Shown here piece by piece: positions 37,281-48,425 of a stretch of DNA of 64,000 nt. A program made the position numbers and the translations under genes. Positions within the stretch are counted from its first letter, which is position 1. Each line of letters starts with the position of its first letter. Source of the DNA: Bursaphelenchus xylophilus (Eukaryota; Nematoda; Chromadorea; Rhabditida; Aphelenchoididae); NCBI GenBank assembly GCA_904066235.2, contig CAJFCV020000001.1, positions 11,403,291-11,467,290 of the forward strand, given 5' to 3'. Below the pieces are notes generated by a model that saw nothing but the letters and a program-made list of their open reading frames with translations, ran no database searches and was not told the DNA's origin.

Positions 37281-38099
37281 TAGTAGACAGTTGATAAAAA
37301 CTTTTCTTTCCCAGAATACCGGTGTTATTTCGCCATTACTCATGAATGCAGCGGCCCAAACACTTACAGTTTAAACGGCGTTTTGAGCAGGTTTCGGCGC
37401 TAATCATGGGCGCTCACGCAACCCGCCAATCTATTTTTAATCCAATTTTTTCGCATGGCACATACGGGTCAAACGGAAACTTGGCGAGTCTGCTGGCGTT
37501 TAGCCGGGGGCATCCGTAATGCGTGTGTAACCATAGGGATGAGCAGAGTTCAGTGCATACTGTTCGAAGCGCGCTCCCTTTTTCGAAAAATTTATGGGGC
37601 TAAAAGTAATCGGCGGTGGGAAAGTAATAGTTTCCTCGATTGTAGGGTAGTTTTTAGGGCTGTTTTGGGGAAATAGGGTGTTCTATTGGGTTTGATTTAC
37701 ATTTAGAGTGGAAAACAATTCAAAAGAGTTTGAAAATCCCGAGTTTTACGGGAATTTCCAAAAAATCCGTCACGATGACGGGTTTTAGAGTATGGAAAAA
37801 CCACTGTTTTAAATTCAAAATATATGTAAAATCTCATGTTCTAGTTGCAAAAAATTCTAAAAGCAGATTTGCTTTATTAATTCCGATTTTATGAATCATG
37901 ATGACGCATTTTTCGGAATTCTTTAATTTTTCACATTTCCCCTCAGAATGACCTAGACTGTCTTCAATATAATTTTTATGCGTGTTTGCGACAAATTCAC
38001 TGCGCTTTGCTCACTTCACACCTACCCTCAAGTTCACCTTGATCATATGACCTGATTGATGTTCTTCCGGCGTCCGCAAAAATAGGAATATCGGGTGGG

Positions 38100-38794
38100 G
38101 ATTTTGTTTTGTTTTCCGCGTGTCGCCTTCCCCCATTTTTTCTCCGCGCCGCTTCCAAAACCCCGCTTCTTCCCGAAGATCACATGACCCGGCGTTGTTT
38201 TCGGACCAAACATTAGGCGAACGACGCGAAAAAAACGGCGAGCCGGCTATGGCCGTTCGTCCGGCCCCGACGGCGGGGCTCTCTTTGTTTCGCTCGCTGA
38301 CGGCCCTCTCTTCCGCCGTAATCACTCGTTGTGCCTCGGCTCTCCTCGTTCGCCGCGATATTTCCATTTCTCTGCCGCTCTCTCCGTTTCCCGCGCTCTT
38401 TCGCCGGCCTTTTTATTATGGGTTTATCAATGTACTGGGTTCGTGCGTGTCGATTGTAAAGTGCTGGGGCCAACATTTAATGCCTGCTGGGGCGGTTTAT
38501 ACGCCGGATTCGGGCCATCTCTGCAAACTTTTTCGTTGTTTTAGGTCATCCGTCTTGCGGAATATTTTTTTTCTATTTTTGGCCAAATTAACGGCACTTG
38601 TGTCGCTTTCAATTACTGTAACGCATGGAACGGGGAATGTGGATCTGATACGAGTGCAAATTGAGGGCAAACTCGGCGTGACCTCGACCTCGCAGTCGAT
38701 GAAAAACATTGTTTTCGCCGGGCGAAAGTACTATTCTTGGAAGCCGGCTGTCTTACTTGTTTACAACGTTGAGTTGTCGAAGTGCTTTGGGTAA
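38100..38794 (+). other. GC-rich island with a 224-codon open frame
   Basis: A plus-strand frame at 38120-38794 is open for 224 codons. It is Arg/Pro/Ser-rich at first, then has hydrophobic stretches (IFFLFLAKLTALVSLSITVT). The opposite strand is also open over the GC-rich half, and no splice sites or family match support it. It could be a real single-exon gene, but chance openness in GC-rich DNA is as likely. Confidence 0.25.
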
Positions 38795-39119
38795 GCGGGG
38801 TGTTATTCAGTAGTTCTTCTGCGGTTTTGCAAAAAAATTGCAGATAAAAATTTTGGAATTTTTTCGAAAAAAATTGATTTTTTTATAAAATGATATCGTA
38901 TACTACTAGAGACGGCTACTGATGACATTTCTAGACCTAATTTAATTTTGGAGAACCAATTCCCGGGTTATGCGATTAGTTTTTTGACAATTTTAACCTT
39001 ACACTTGACACTAATATCAAGTGCAATATCACAAATGTCATAATCTCCATTCAAGTGTAAGGCCAAGCACAGGAATTCAAATCGGCCTCCAAATCTTTGG
39101 GTTCGGCCCAAATTTGCCG

Positions 39120-40700
39120 TGTTTTCGGTCACGTTTCCACCGTAACCCTTCCCTCTCTCTCTCTCTCCTCAAAAATGTCTGCCGTCTCCGCGAACCGCCC
39201 ACTCTCTCCGCGCCCATTTCCTGTCTGGTCAAGCGGACGGCGTTGGACTCGGTTTTTGGGGCCGCCTACTCGTTCCTGGACAAACAATCGCATCAAAAAA
39301 AAACGCAAAGAAACTCTTTGGGGCCGGCTGTCTGCCGAATTTCGAGCGAAAACACTCGGCCCCCTGAGGGCTTCTGGGAAAAAAATTCGGCGGAGGAAAA
39401 ACATTATTAGCCACGAGACCGTGAGTGAGCCCGCACCGACGTCTCCATGACATACGCGGAACGCAATCTTACAGCAAAACAATACTGGGAAGAGAGGGGA
39501 GAAAATTTTGCACACCCCAAAAATGTTTTTTATTTCTTGGAAAAAGCGTCGAGTCCTTTTTTACATAAATGATCCGTCAAAGGGGGGCAAATGTTTTTTT
39601 TCGGGGGGTGATAAGGGTGCAGTCCGGAAAAAGACTCGTTAATCAAAAGTTGGGCCATTTCCGCCGGCAATTTTATGAATTTGCGAACAAAACGTCGACT
39701 TCTCATCCGTTTTCTGCACAAATTTTACTTATACACTCAAAATTTTTTGTTCGCCAAAAAAAATATTTTTGGATTTTATTCGGAAATGAATGTGGATATC
39801 GCAAATCGGCTTTATAGATCTGTTTTTGCGGCTATCTCGGATGTTCTGGCCAGAAGGAAATTTCTGTATTCACTTTCTTTGTGACGTGGAACGTCAAAAA
39901 CTTTGAACTTTAGTCTAAACCGCGCTAAAATGCCATTTTTCGGGGTTTCATCGACTAATCCGGAATCTCCGTTCTAATATTAAAACTACAGTAATCCGGC
40001 GTTGTTTCGACCGCGGCTTTGTGCCTCTCAAATCCTTGGATGGCCTTTTCTTGGCGTTCCGAACCGTTTCGTTCGCGGGCTCGGGCGCAGCTCGGGGCAG
40101 CGCCCATCCGACTTGTTTTCGAGTCGGCGGGGGGAAACTCTTCGGGCAGACACTTTAACCAGTGGGGTGCAAGAAGAGAACGCCACATAATGAACGTCCC
40201 GCCGTTCCGTGCACTCGGCTTGTTTCTCGGCGCGCTCTCTCGCCTCTCCCCGCTCTCTGCCGCCTTGTCGGCGGCGTGCCTTTTTCCCTTCCTCCGTTCT
40301 TTCCGCCCGCCGCGAAGAACCTTTTGCAACACCGTAATAGGGGGGAAGGGAGAAAAACATAAAAAAAGGACGAGGACGGCGGCGCTCGTGGTCCCGTGTC
40401 TGGTCGGTGAGACACAATGCACACAATGGGGTACGAACGGAATGCAAGGTTGCCCCCCTCCGGCTACAATGCGCGCAGATTTCGGGGGGCCCGCTACAAG
40501 CCGGCGGCGGACATGTTGCATTCGCTGTGCAGACGTTTTCTTCGTGCTCGCTGTTCGCTGGGCCCCGCAAATTATGGCCTCGAGGCATCGGGCAGGGCCC
40601 TGATGATGACTTGTAAGCCCTTTTGGGCCGTCCGCCTTTTGCGGATGTTGCCGATTATGCGTTCGTGGCGTGAATGGAATGATTAAGCGGCGTTTTGCAT
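39120..40700. other. GC-rich islands without an assigned gene
   Basis: Two blocks (39120-39450 and 40010-40700) separated by AT-rich DNA. In 40019-40603 three frames on both strands are open together, which signals stop-poor composition and not coding. A CT run of about 18 bases is at 39149. They could be promoters, enhancers or old repeats. Confidence 0.35.
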
Positions 40701-42048
40701 ACGTGCAAAAGGGCCGCCATCATCGCCAGGGACCATTAGTCGAATTACCGCGGCTTTGTCATCATGTCTGATATCAGATGTCGAGTGTAATATAATCGCC
40801 ATAACTCGAACAAATCCCATTTTTTAGGTCTTATGATGAACTCTAGGGCACCTTGAATCCTCTGTGGAAATATTTCCACCACCCTCATTCGATTCCCCCC
40901 AAAATTCGCAATTAATTTTTAATTTATCGTGCGTCAGAATATTTAAATATCCCTTAATTTTTTCGCATTTTTTGTGATATTTAGCACCCGCCGGCACCTG
41001 AATATAAATTTCGAGGGCAGAACCGACAGAAACCGACGTCTTTTTGGGTGTCATTTTACACCGCCTCCCAATTAACCCACTTTTTTTTGGCTACGGTAAT
41101 TTGACCGGGTCCAGGTGTATATCAAGGCGTATTTTTAACTCGATTTGTATTCTTGGCGAGAATTAATTTGCGAAAAAGTCGCGTCGAAGAATTTTTGAGC
41201 TATTTGCCAACAAAAAATGAGAGAATTTTTTTTGGGTTACTGTAATTGAGATTGTAAAAAATGGGAATAACGCCGGATTTGGTTCAAACTTTGAGCACTT
41301 GTACTGTTTAGGGCATGTATTTTTCGGAAATTTTTAGCTCTCATATTGCAGTTAGATATTCAGGAAATCTTTTTTGAGAGACAATGGAAAAAGAGGAGAG
41401 ACGGTCAGAGAAAAAATTTTCGGCCGTATGTTGGCGAATTTGGCGCGGAAAAAATTGATTTTTTATGAAGAAATTACACTTAATAATTAGAATAATATGC
41501 CAGTTTTCCCGCTGCAAAAATCCGAATTTCCAAATATTATTTTTTTGCAGATATTCTTCCGAGATTTCCTCCAATTTGTCACTTATTTTTGTTTATGTAA
41601 ATTCCCCTAAAACCGTTATTTTTTCCTGAGAGCGGGCTAATGCAACATCCGGGTTCTTTGTCCCCCACTTTTCCCGACAGATTCCCGCATAAAAAGTGTT
41701 CTCCTTGGTAAAGACCCCCCTCTTTCCTTCCTTTTTCTAATTGACTTTGTTTTTTATACAAAGATTCCGCGACTTTAAACTCACCTGTTTTGTCGCCATT
41801 TAGCGTGGCAATGAATTCGTTAATCAGATTCGGAGTCCAGATTCCAACTTTTTCACGTTTCCGTAGCCCTTTCTAACTTTTTTTCGATTTCCTTTGCAGC
41901 GGAATTTCATTCCGTTCCCATGGCGACGGGAATATTGTACACGGCGTTTATTGTATTATACAACTCTATTATAGGCTTTGTGCAGATTTGGGCCCTTTCC
42001 CGACAGTGTAAGATACGATGGGTGGGCCGGGTGGGGTCTACAATTTTT

Positions 42049-43743
42049 GCACAGTGCGCCGAAAAAAGAGCCGCTGCACTGTGCGAAAATTTTGGCTCCC
42101 GCACAGTGCACTGAAAGTTTGAAAAAACTGCTCTGTGCGACATTCGGAGAATTCTGTTTGCACTGTTCGGATTTCGGGAGTTCGCATGGTGCAAGATTTG
42201 TCGCGAGTTTCGCACAGTGCATTTCGATTTTTTGAATGACCGCACTGTGCATGTTTTGTCGCGAGTTCCGCACTGTGCATTTGTCGCAGTTTTCGCACTG
42301 TGCGTTTTTTGAAGCGCGCACTTTGAATTTTTTGTCGCGAGTTTTGCATTGTGCATTTTTTGTCGCGAGTTTCGCACTCCGAATTTATCGCAGTTTTTGC
42401 ACAGTGCATTTCTTATCGCGCATTTTTTTCGTCGCAGCTTTTGCACACTGCATTTCTCATCGCAACATTTTGTTCGTCGCGTTCCCCCATTCCCCCTCGC
42501 ACAGTGCAATCAACAAACTTTTGATTCCCTGCACAGTGCATTTCTTATCGCGGATTTGTTCGTCGCATTTTTTTCCACTTCATTTCTCATGGCAACATTT
42601 TGTTCGTCGCGCCTTCCCATTCCCCTCGCACAGTGCAATCCAAAAACTTTTGATTCCTTGCACTGTGCGTCAAATTTCCCCTTTCGTTTGTGCACCGTGC
42701 ATCTCCAGCATCATCGGATTTTGTCGGATTATCGGGCCTTCCTCCTTTCAATTCTCCTCTTTTCAGTACTGTAGCTCAAAGCTCATGCGAACGCCCATTT
42801 GGATGTGACGGACCTGCGACTTGGCGGCGCTGAAGACGTGCTCTCCGCGAACATGTGCCTCCAGCTGTCTCGGCAGCCACGTCTCGAGCATGCGGTCGGG
42901 TCGTCTCCTCTCTTCAGCCCAACCCGTGGGTCTCTCTGTTTATTTTCCCGGCGGCGATTCCCGAGCTCTCTGAACTTTGAGGACGTTTTTTTTTGTTTTT
43001 GCGACTTTCCCGAAAACCTCACTTTTTGAGTTATTGTTCATGATAGAATAACCTCTTTGAGTATTCGACCAAGTTTTTGGACTCGACATTTTACACTCTT
43101 TCAGATCGGTTCTAATATAAAATTGGTCGTAAATCCCCATTTTTTATGTTTTCACGTCCTTCGCGGCCGAAAGTAAATAATGTAGTCCATTAAAAATGCC
43201 AGCAGAATCCCCACTTCGCCAAATTATAATCTCACGAACATCCGTGGTACGTGTTTCCCCGCAAAAAACCGCAGAGTTTGCAGCCAAAGGCCAGGGCGGG
43301 CCAAAAAGCCTTGACATGTTTTCGCACCGTGCGGGCGCATGAATTCGGCGTTGCGACAAGGTGTCGCGCGAAAAAAAATTGGCGGGGTGCGAAAAAAGAG
43401 CGCACTGTGCGTTGTTTACCCTTTTCAAAAGCAATCTTTTTGCACTGTGCAGTGTCGCATTGCACCGTGAGTTTTTCTTGTCGCCGCGCGCACGGCAACC
43501 CAGGGAGTCTCCCGCCTCGTTTCGGCGCTTCGCCCACCTAGTATCGGTTGAATTCAAACGAAATGTCAAAAATGAATTTTCGTGTGGTTTTCCGACCGAA
43601 AAATATTTTTCTCGGAATTATTTTATTTCTTTTGCCAATTTTGACACTTCGTTTGGACGAAATTCAAAAGTGGGCGGGAGACATTTTTGTTCTATTTTGG
43701 GTTGCCGTGCGCGGCAAATTTCATGCACGACGGCGCACTGTGC
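42049..43743. repeat. Cluster of the palindrome GCACWGTGC
   Basis: Fifteen exact copies of GCACAGTGC or GCACTGTGC, at 42049, 42075, 42101, 42212, 42242, 42270, 42295, 42399, 42499, 42531, 42628, 42660, 43402, 43442 and 43735. At least eight near-copies (GCATTGTGC, GCACACTGC, GCACCGTGC) lie between them. In 42.2-42.6 kb the copies are joined by recurring TTTGTCGCGAGTTTCGC and TTTCTTATCGCG segments, an irregular tandem array with 25-35 bp steps. The long frames here (minus 41907-42509) only read the repeat. Confidence 0.85.
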
Positions 43744-44520
43744 AGAAATTTCAAGACTTTTTGGCCCGCCTTTTTATATAAATTTTCGGTTTTTATCCGA
43801 ATTTCTTGCCGGTTTTAGGCAAATTAGGTCTTGGAATGCGAGCGTTCGCCGCGGCCGTGCTGCTTTAAATTATTCTTTGAGCTGAACTCGGAACTTTTCC
43901 GAGTTCAATTCTCGTCACTTTTTCGCGTTTGCACGCCCGAAATAGATGCGGATATGCTCGCCAGGCCCGACTTTTTACCTCGCGAATTGCATCGACACTC
44001 AATTTGAGGCGACTCCGCCCACTTTTCGGGCCCTTTCCCCCCTCCCCACTTCTCGGCTAATTTTTGGTCCGTGAATTACGGTAATGGCCGTGTAATTGTA
44101 TTTACAGCCAAAGGTGTTCGAGACTCCTCGGGCCGATTGGGCCGTCCCAGAGTTCATGGGCGACAGGGAGAGGGTTGGAGAACGAGATTGAGGGATAATA
44201 AGAGAGTAGTGGAAGAAATTATATTGCACTGGGCACAAAAATGGAATATTGATGAATAATTAGCCGCGGAACACAAATCCATTCCCTCGGAGGAGGGATG
44301 TAAGAGTGCAGGGGATTAGGGGATGATTGGCGTTGGGGAGGAGGGCCGTTCTCCTTGTCGCAAATGTTTATTACAAAAATCGCGGCAGTAATCCTTTTAG
44401 GGTTGTTGATACGACGAGAATTTGATTACATTATTAACTGCTAGCTCGTAAATACTCTTATTCCGTCAATGAATGTGTTTTTTCGTTTTCGGCGGAGTAA
44501 ATCGAGAGATATTGCAAATT

Positions 44521-44810
44521 TCCAGAAAATACGTCATGATGACATCCTTAAAAGGGAAAAAGTACGTCATCCTGATTATGACAGTTAATTTGACATGCAA
44601 TAGAGATGTTGTTTAAAAAAATTGAAGAGCCAGGCTACTGTAACAAGGGCGTTGCGAAGCGAACTTCCAGAAAATACGTCATGATGACATCCATAAAAAG
44701 GAAAAAATGCGTCCTCCCGATTATGACAGATAATTTGACACGCATTAGAGATGTTGTTTTAAAAAATTGAACAGCGAGGCTACTGTAACAAGGGCGTTGC
44801 GACGGATGGA
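44521..44810. repeat. 145 bp tandem duplication
   Basis: Two copies, starting TCCAGAAAATACGTCATGAT at 44521 and 44666. Each also contains GACAGNTAATTTGACA and GGCTACTGTAACAAGGGCG. Each carries an ACGTCATGATGACA palindrome. Confidence 0.85.
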
Positions 44811-45179
44811 TGACGGATTTTCCGAACTTTGTCATGTTTTCGATTTTAAACCTGGTGTTTGAGCATTTGCGAGACTCCCATCCCGCCGTGTGTGTTTACC
44901 GCAGTCAGCCGCTTCGTCTAGACCCGGAATGTTTCAAATTTCCGCTCCTGAGCCGGTTGTTTACCACTATTTTCTCCATCCACCTACCGTACGCCGCCCG
45001 CTCCCATCGCTTTGACCCCTGTTTATATTGCGTCTAGTCTTATCTGTTCGCCTTCTCGCCCCTCCGGCCTTGTTTGCACACCACGGAAAGCAAAAGCAGT
45101 GAGAGAAAAAAGTCCTGAATCGGCAAAAACTTTTGATTTTAATTAATTTCCCGTTGACAGCCAGTTTTTTCGTTTCTTC

Positions 45180-46170
45180 TTGCGTTGTTTCGCCCCCCAA
45201 GAGGCGTCAATGGGGGAGCGGGGTTATCGGCACGGTGCAGACAATGTTGCGTTCTGTCCGCGAATTTATCGCCGTTCCGCCGCCGGGCCGGCCAGTTGTT
45301 CGTTATAAATAGCCTCGGGCGATGGGAGGGTAATTGTCTCACAACTTGGCGGAGAATTATGGGCTATGCCTTTTGGACATGAAAATTTATGGGGGAAGTC
45401 TTTGGGACTAATTTAAGAGCAAGAAACTATAAAGAATTAAACATTTTTTATCTGGTGTCTAGTGCAATATAATTTTTTGTTCAGTAGGGCACTAAAGTTG
45501 ATGATTCATGTATGTTCGACCTAATGGTGAACTAAATATAGATTTACACCATTAATTTGGTCCAAAACAGTGAGATTTGAAAAATTCCAGAAAATCCGTC
45601 ATGATGACGCTTTTTATTGGCCAAATTTTGCAACCAAATTTCAAACCATACGTTTATTTGACCACTCTGTGACTACAGAAAAGTTTTCACATCTTGAACC
45701 ACACGTCTTTAGCAGTTTTCCCATCGCACTGACATATTTTCTAGACTTTCCCACGAAAATAGATTTTTCTCCGAATCGACGGGCTTTCCCCGACATTATC
45801 CAATGTTATCCAATCAGATGGGCCCTGTACGGATCTCTAATCCGCCAATCGTCTCCGTCGAACGTTGCAGCAGCCGTTCCACGCTCCATTTTTTCGCCCC
45901 GCTCATAACTGATCCCCGTCCGGCGCGATTGATGCGATCTCCCTGCAGAAACATTCGTCACGGCGCCCGAAAAACAATGGAAGAAAGCCGGCGGAGAAGT
46001 CGGGCGCCCTTTGATTGATTTAGCCGGCCCCGAGAGTCACGTTCCCGCTTGCATCGGCGCCTGTTGTTGTACTAGTTGTTTACTGTTTTTGACGCGTCTC
46101 CGGCCACTACGGTGGCGTTCGCTCCTCCTCCGACGCCCCTCGTGGGATGTGCTTTTTATGCACTCGGCCA
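45180..46170. other. Mixed GC-rich segments, no gene assigned
   Basis: GC-rich blocks (45180-45330 and 45830-46170) flank AT-rich DNA. A CGTCATGATGACG palindrome is at 45597 and a motif copy at 45462. No supported exon was found. Confidence 0.35.
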
Positions 46171-46221
46171 TGAGGAGCGGACAAAGTGTGGAGCGAAAAA
46201 CTTTTGAGTCATTTGCGGCCC

Positions 46222-46406
46222 ATTTTTTATATTGCACTTGGCAAAAAAGGCCAAGTGCAATATAAAAAATGTGCTGGAAATGCCTCAAAATTATTTCTGC
46301 TAATTTGTCTTGGCGTATTTTAGCTGGATATGAGAAAAAAAACCCGGAATTTTGGTTATTTTTTATTTTGCACTAGGCAAGAAAGGCCAAGTGCAATATA
46401 AAAAAT
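46222..46406. repeat. Two hairpins made of inverted dispersed motifs
   Basis: At 46222-46270 an arm TTATATTGCACTTGGC pairs with GCCAAGTGCAATATAA across a six-base A-rich loop. At 46361-46406 the same arrangement recurs with a few changes. Each is two copies of the dispersed motif in head-to-head orientation. Confidence 0.75.
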
Positions 46407-47332
46407 GGTCTGAAAATTCCGAATTCTCGTTGCAATTCTTGTTTTTACTCGTATTTTGCTTGATACGACTAATGAAATTAGTTTTATCCAAGAATATCGC
46501 GAGCGCTGACCATTTTTTTATATTATACTTGGCAAAGAACTGAAAAATTGGCTCTTTTCGGTATTTTTTTGCTACAACGGTACAGTTCTCTTTTGGCAGC
46601 CCTGCAAAGAGCGTAAAAAACGTAGTTTTCAAACTTTTACACACCGAAATGTCATTCCATTTTTAGCGTGCAAATCCCACTCTCTACAGTACCCATTACG
46701 CTCATTCTACCTTTTTCTGCTCCACAGTTTACTCTTGCTCCATGATTACTTTGTATTCTGTCTTACACTTGCAGTTGTGATATTACACTAGATATAGGAG
46801 GTGCTCTTTTGCCCTTTAATGGTCTTCCAAATCCCAAACAAGTGTCGTAGACGGCGTCTCATCTCCGTATTCCCACCGTATCTCCGTATTTACCGCAGAG
46901 TTGACTTAAATTGTTCCTGTGGGGTCTGAGATTTCAATTATCCCTGAGGGCATTCGATGATAACGTAATCCCAAATTCTCGGCCGATTAGACTTCTCCTC
47001 TCGGCGCGAGATTAGACGGTCGATTTCTAAGCCCTTCTTCGTGGCTGTAGAGGTCCGTGACGGCGGCGGCTTTTTGCGCCTGCTACAATATACATTTAAA
47101 AGTGCACTACGTGCCGAAAGTAAAATTTATATGAAGGAAGTCGGGGACGGCCCGACGGGACTTCTTTTACAACTTACTGTGACTTTTTATCCCGCCCGAA
47201 AAACGTTCTTTACATCCATTTCCTTTTTTTGTGGGCCTAAAACAATGTCGAGAAATGTGCATTCCGCGAAAAGTATTTGACCGATTTCGATGAAATTTGG
47301 CCTCCATAAAACTTGAAGTATGATGAAAGTAT

Positions 47333-47783
47333 AAAGAAAGTACTTCTATGGGGTATGGAGTTACAGGTCGAGTCATGTATCACAAAATCGCAAAATTTTT
47401 CTGATTCAGAATACGTGAAAGTTAGCTGCATAATTTTGGTTTGTAAGGGCGAAAAAATCCTCACAACTTTTCTCGCAACGCCACACAAATTCCCTTTTTT
47501 TATATTGGAACTACTAATTAAGGTGTCGTATTAATCAAATTTGATATTTTAAGACTTGTCAAGATGCCACTTTAGCTCAAAACAAAGCTTTTGATTTGGT
47601 AAAAACTTTGTCAAGAAGGTATCTGTGTGGTGTTGCGTGAAAACTTCTGAGGATTTTTTTCACCCTTACAGACCAAAATTAGGCAGCTAACTTTTACATA
47701 TCCTGAATCAGAAAGGTTTTACGATGTTTTTGATATATGACTCGACCTGTTACTCCATACCCCATAGAAGTACTTTCCTTGTG
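47333..47783. mobile_element. Foldback element copy 3 (FB family)
   Basis: The ends are AGAAAGTACTTCTATGGGGT and the complement ending TACTTTCCTTGTG. The arms hold the family blocks GTTACAGGTCGAGTC, TTTTTCTGATTCAGAATA and CTCGCAACGCCAC; the centre is near 47550. It lies 0.6 kb upstream of the co-SMAD gene. Confidence 0.75.
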
Positions 47784-48390
47784 AGAATTTTTGTTCCGCG
47801 TTATGCAGAAAGCATCGGGATATTTTGGTTTTATTTCCGGCATTTTTGGCTGATTTATTTTTGAAGTTGCGATTAGTTTCAAAAAAGTTTTTTTTCATTG
47901 CATAAGATGACGAGACGACCTTGACGAATGTCTAATCACCCTCTAAAAGTGCTCTTTTTTCATACTCTTCGAGACTTTTTGAACGCTTTGGCCCTGCGGC
48001 AATCTAATCGGCCGTTTCTCCCAATTGACAGCAGACGTCCAACTTCCGTGATATTTCCGACCTTTCCTTCGTCTCGATTGTCTGGTGCATGTCCTTTATA
48101 ATGATGTGGGACGTCATTATCTTATAAGTCGCGGGTTTTTCGGTTATTGTTTTCGTTGGAATTGAGGCCAATGTAATTACATTACGTAACATGTTTATGT
48201 CTAAATTTCCTTTTCATTTTTCGTAAAATTCAACATTTCCAAGATTTCCCAGTATTCTACGCACTATATTACAGTCCAATTTCTTTGTATTTATCGCGTA
48301 CTTGACATTTTTTCGAGCGTTTTATACCATTGTCTGGTACAATATGACATTTTGCGTGGAGAGCGTTGCTTTCTCGTCAGCTCTAATACG

Positions 48391-48425
48391 ATTTGCTTGT
48401 AGTGTGGGCCGCGCCGCTCCACTCG
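48391..48425 (+). promoter_or_regulatory. Possible leader acceptor and 5' UTR of the co-SMAD gene
   Basis: TTTGCTTGTAG about 30 bp upstream of ATG resembles a splice or trans-splice acceptor. The frame is open upstream of ATG 48426 but has no earlier ATG close by, so 48426 was taken as the start. Confidence 0.35.

Noticed and set aside
40019..40603. Three overlapping frames of 186-194 codons on both strands
   Set aside because: All are open at once in a GC-rich, stop-poor block, with no splice sites, family resemblance or codon preference separating them.
41907..42509. 200-codon Cys/His/Lys-rich minus-strand frame resembling a metal-binding protein
   Set aside because: The repeated CALCK and NAQC-like words are direct readings of the GCACWGTGC repeats; the two other minus-strand frames are similar.
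42049..43743. CRISPR-like array
   Set aside because: Repeat units are only nine bases with irregular, partly repetitive spacers, in a eukaryotic genome.
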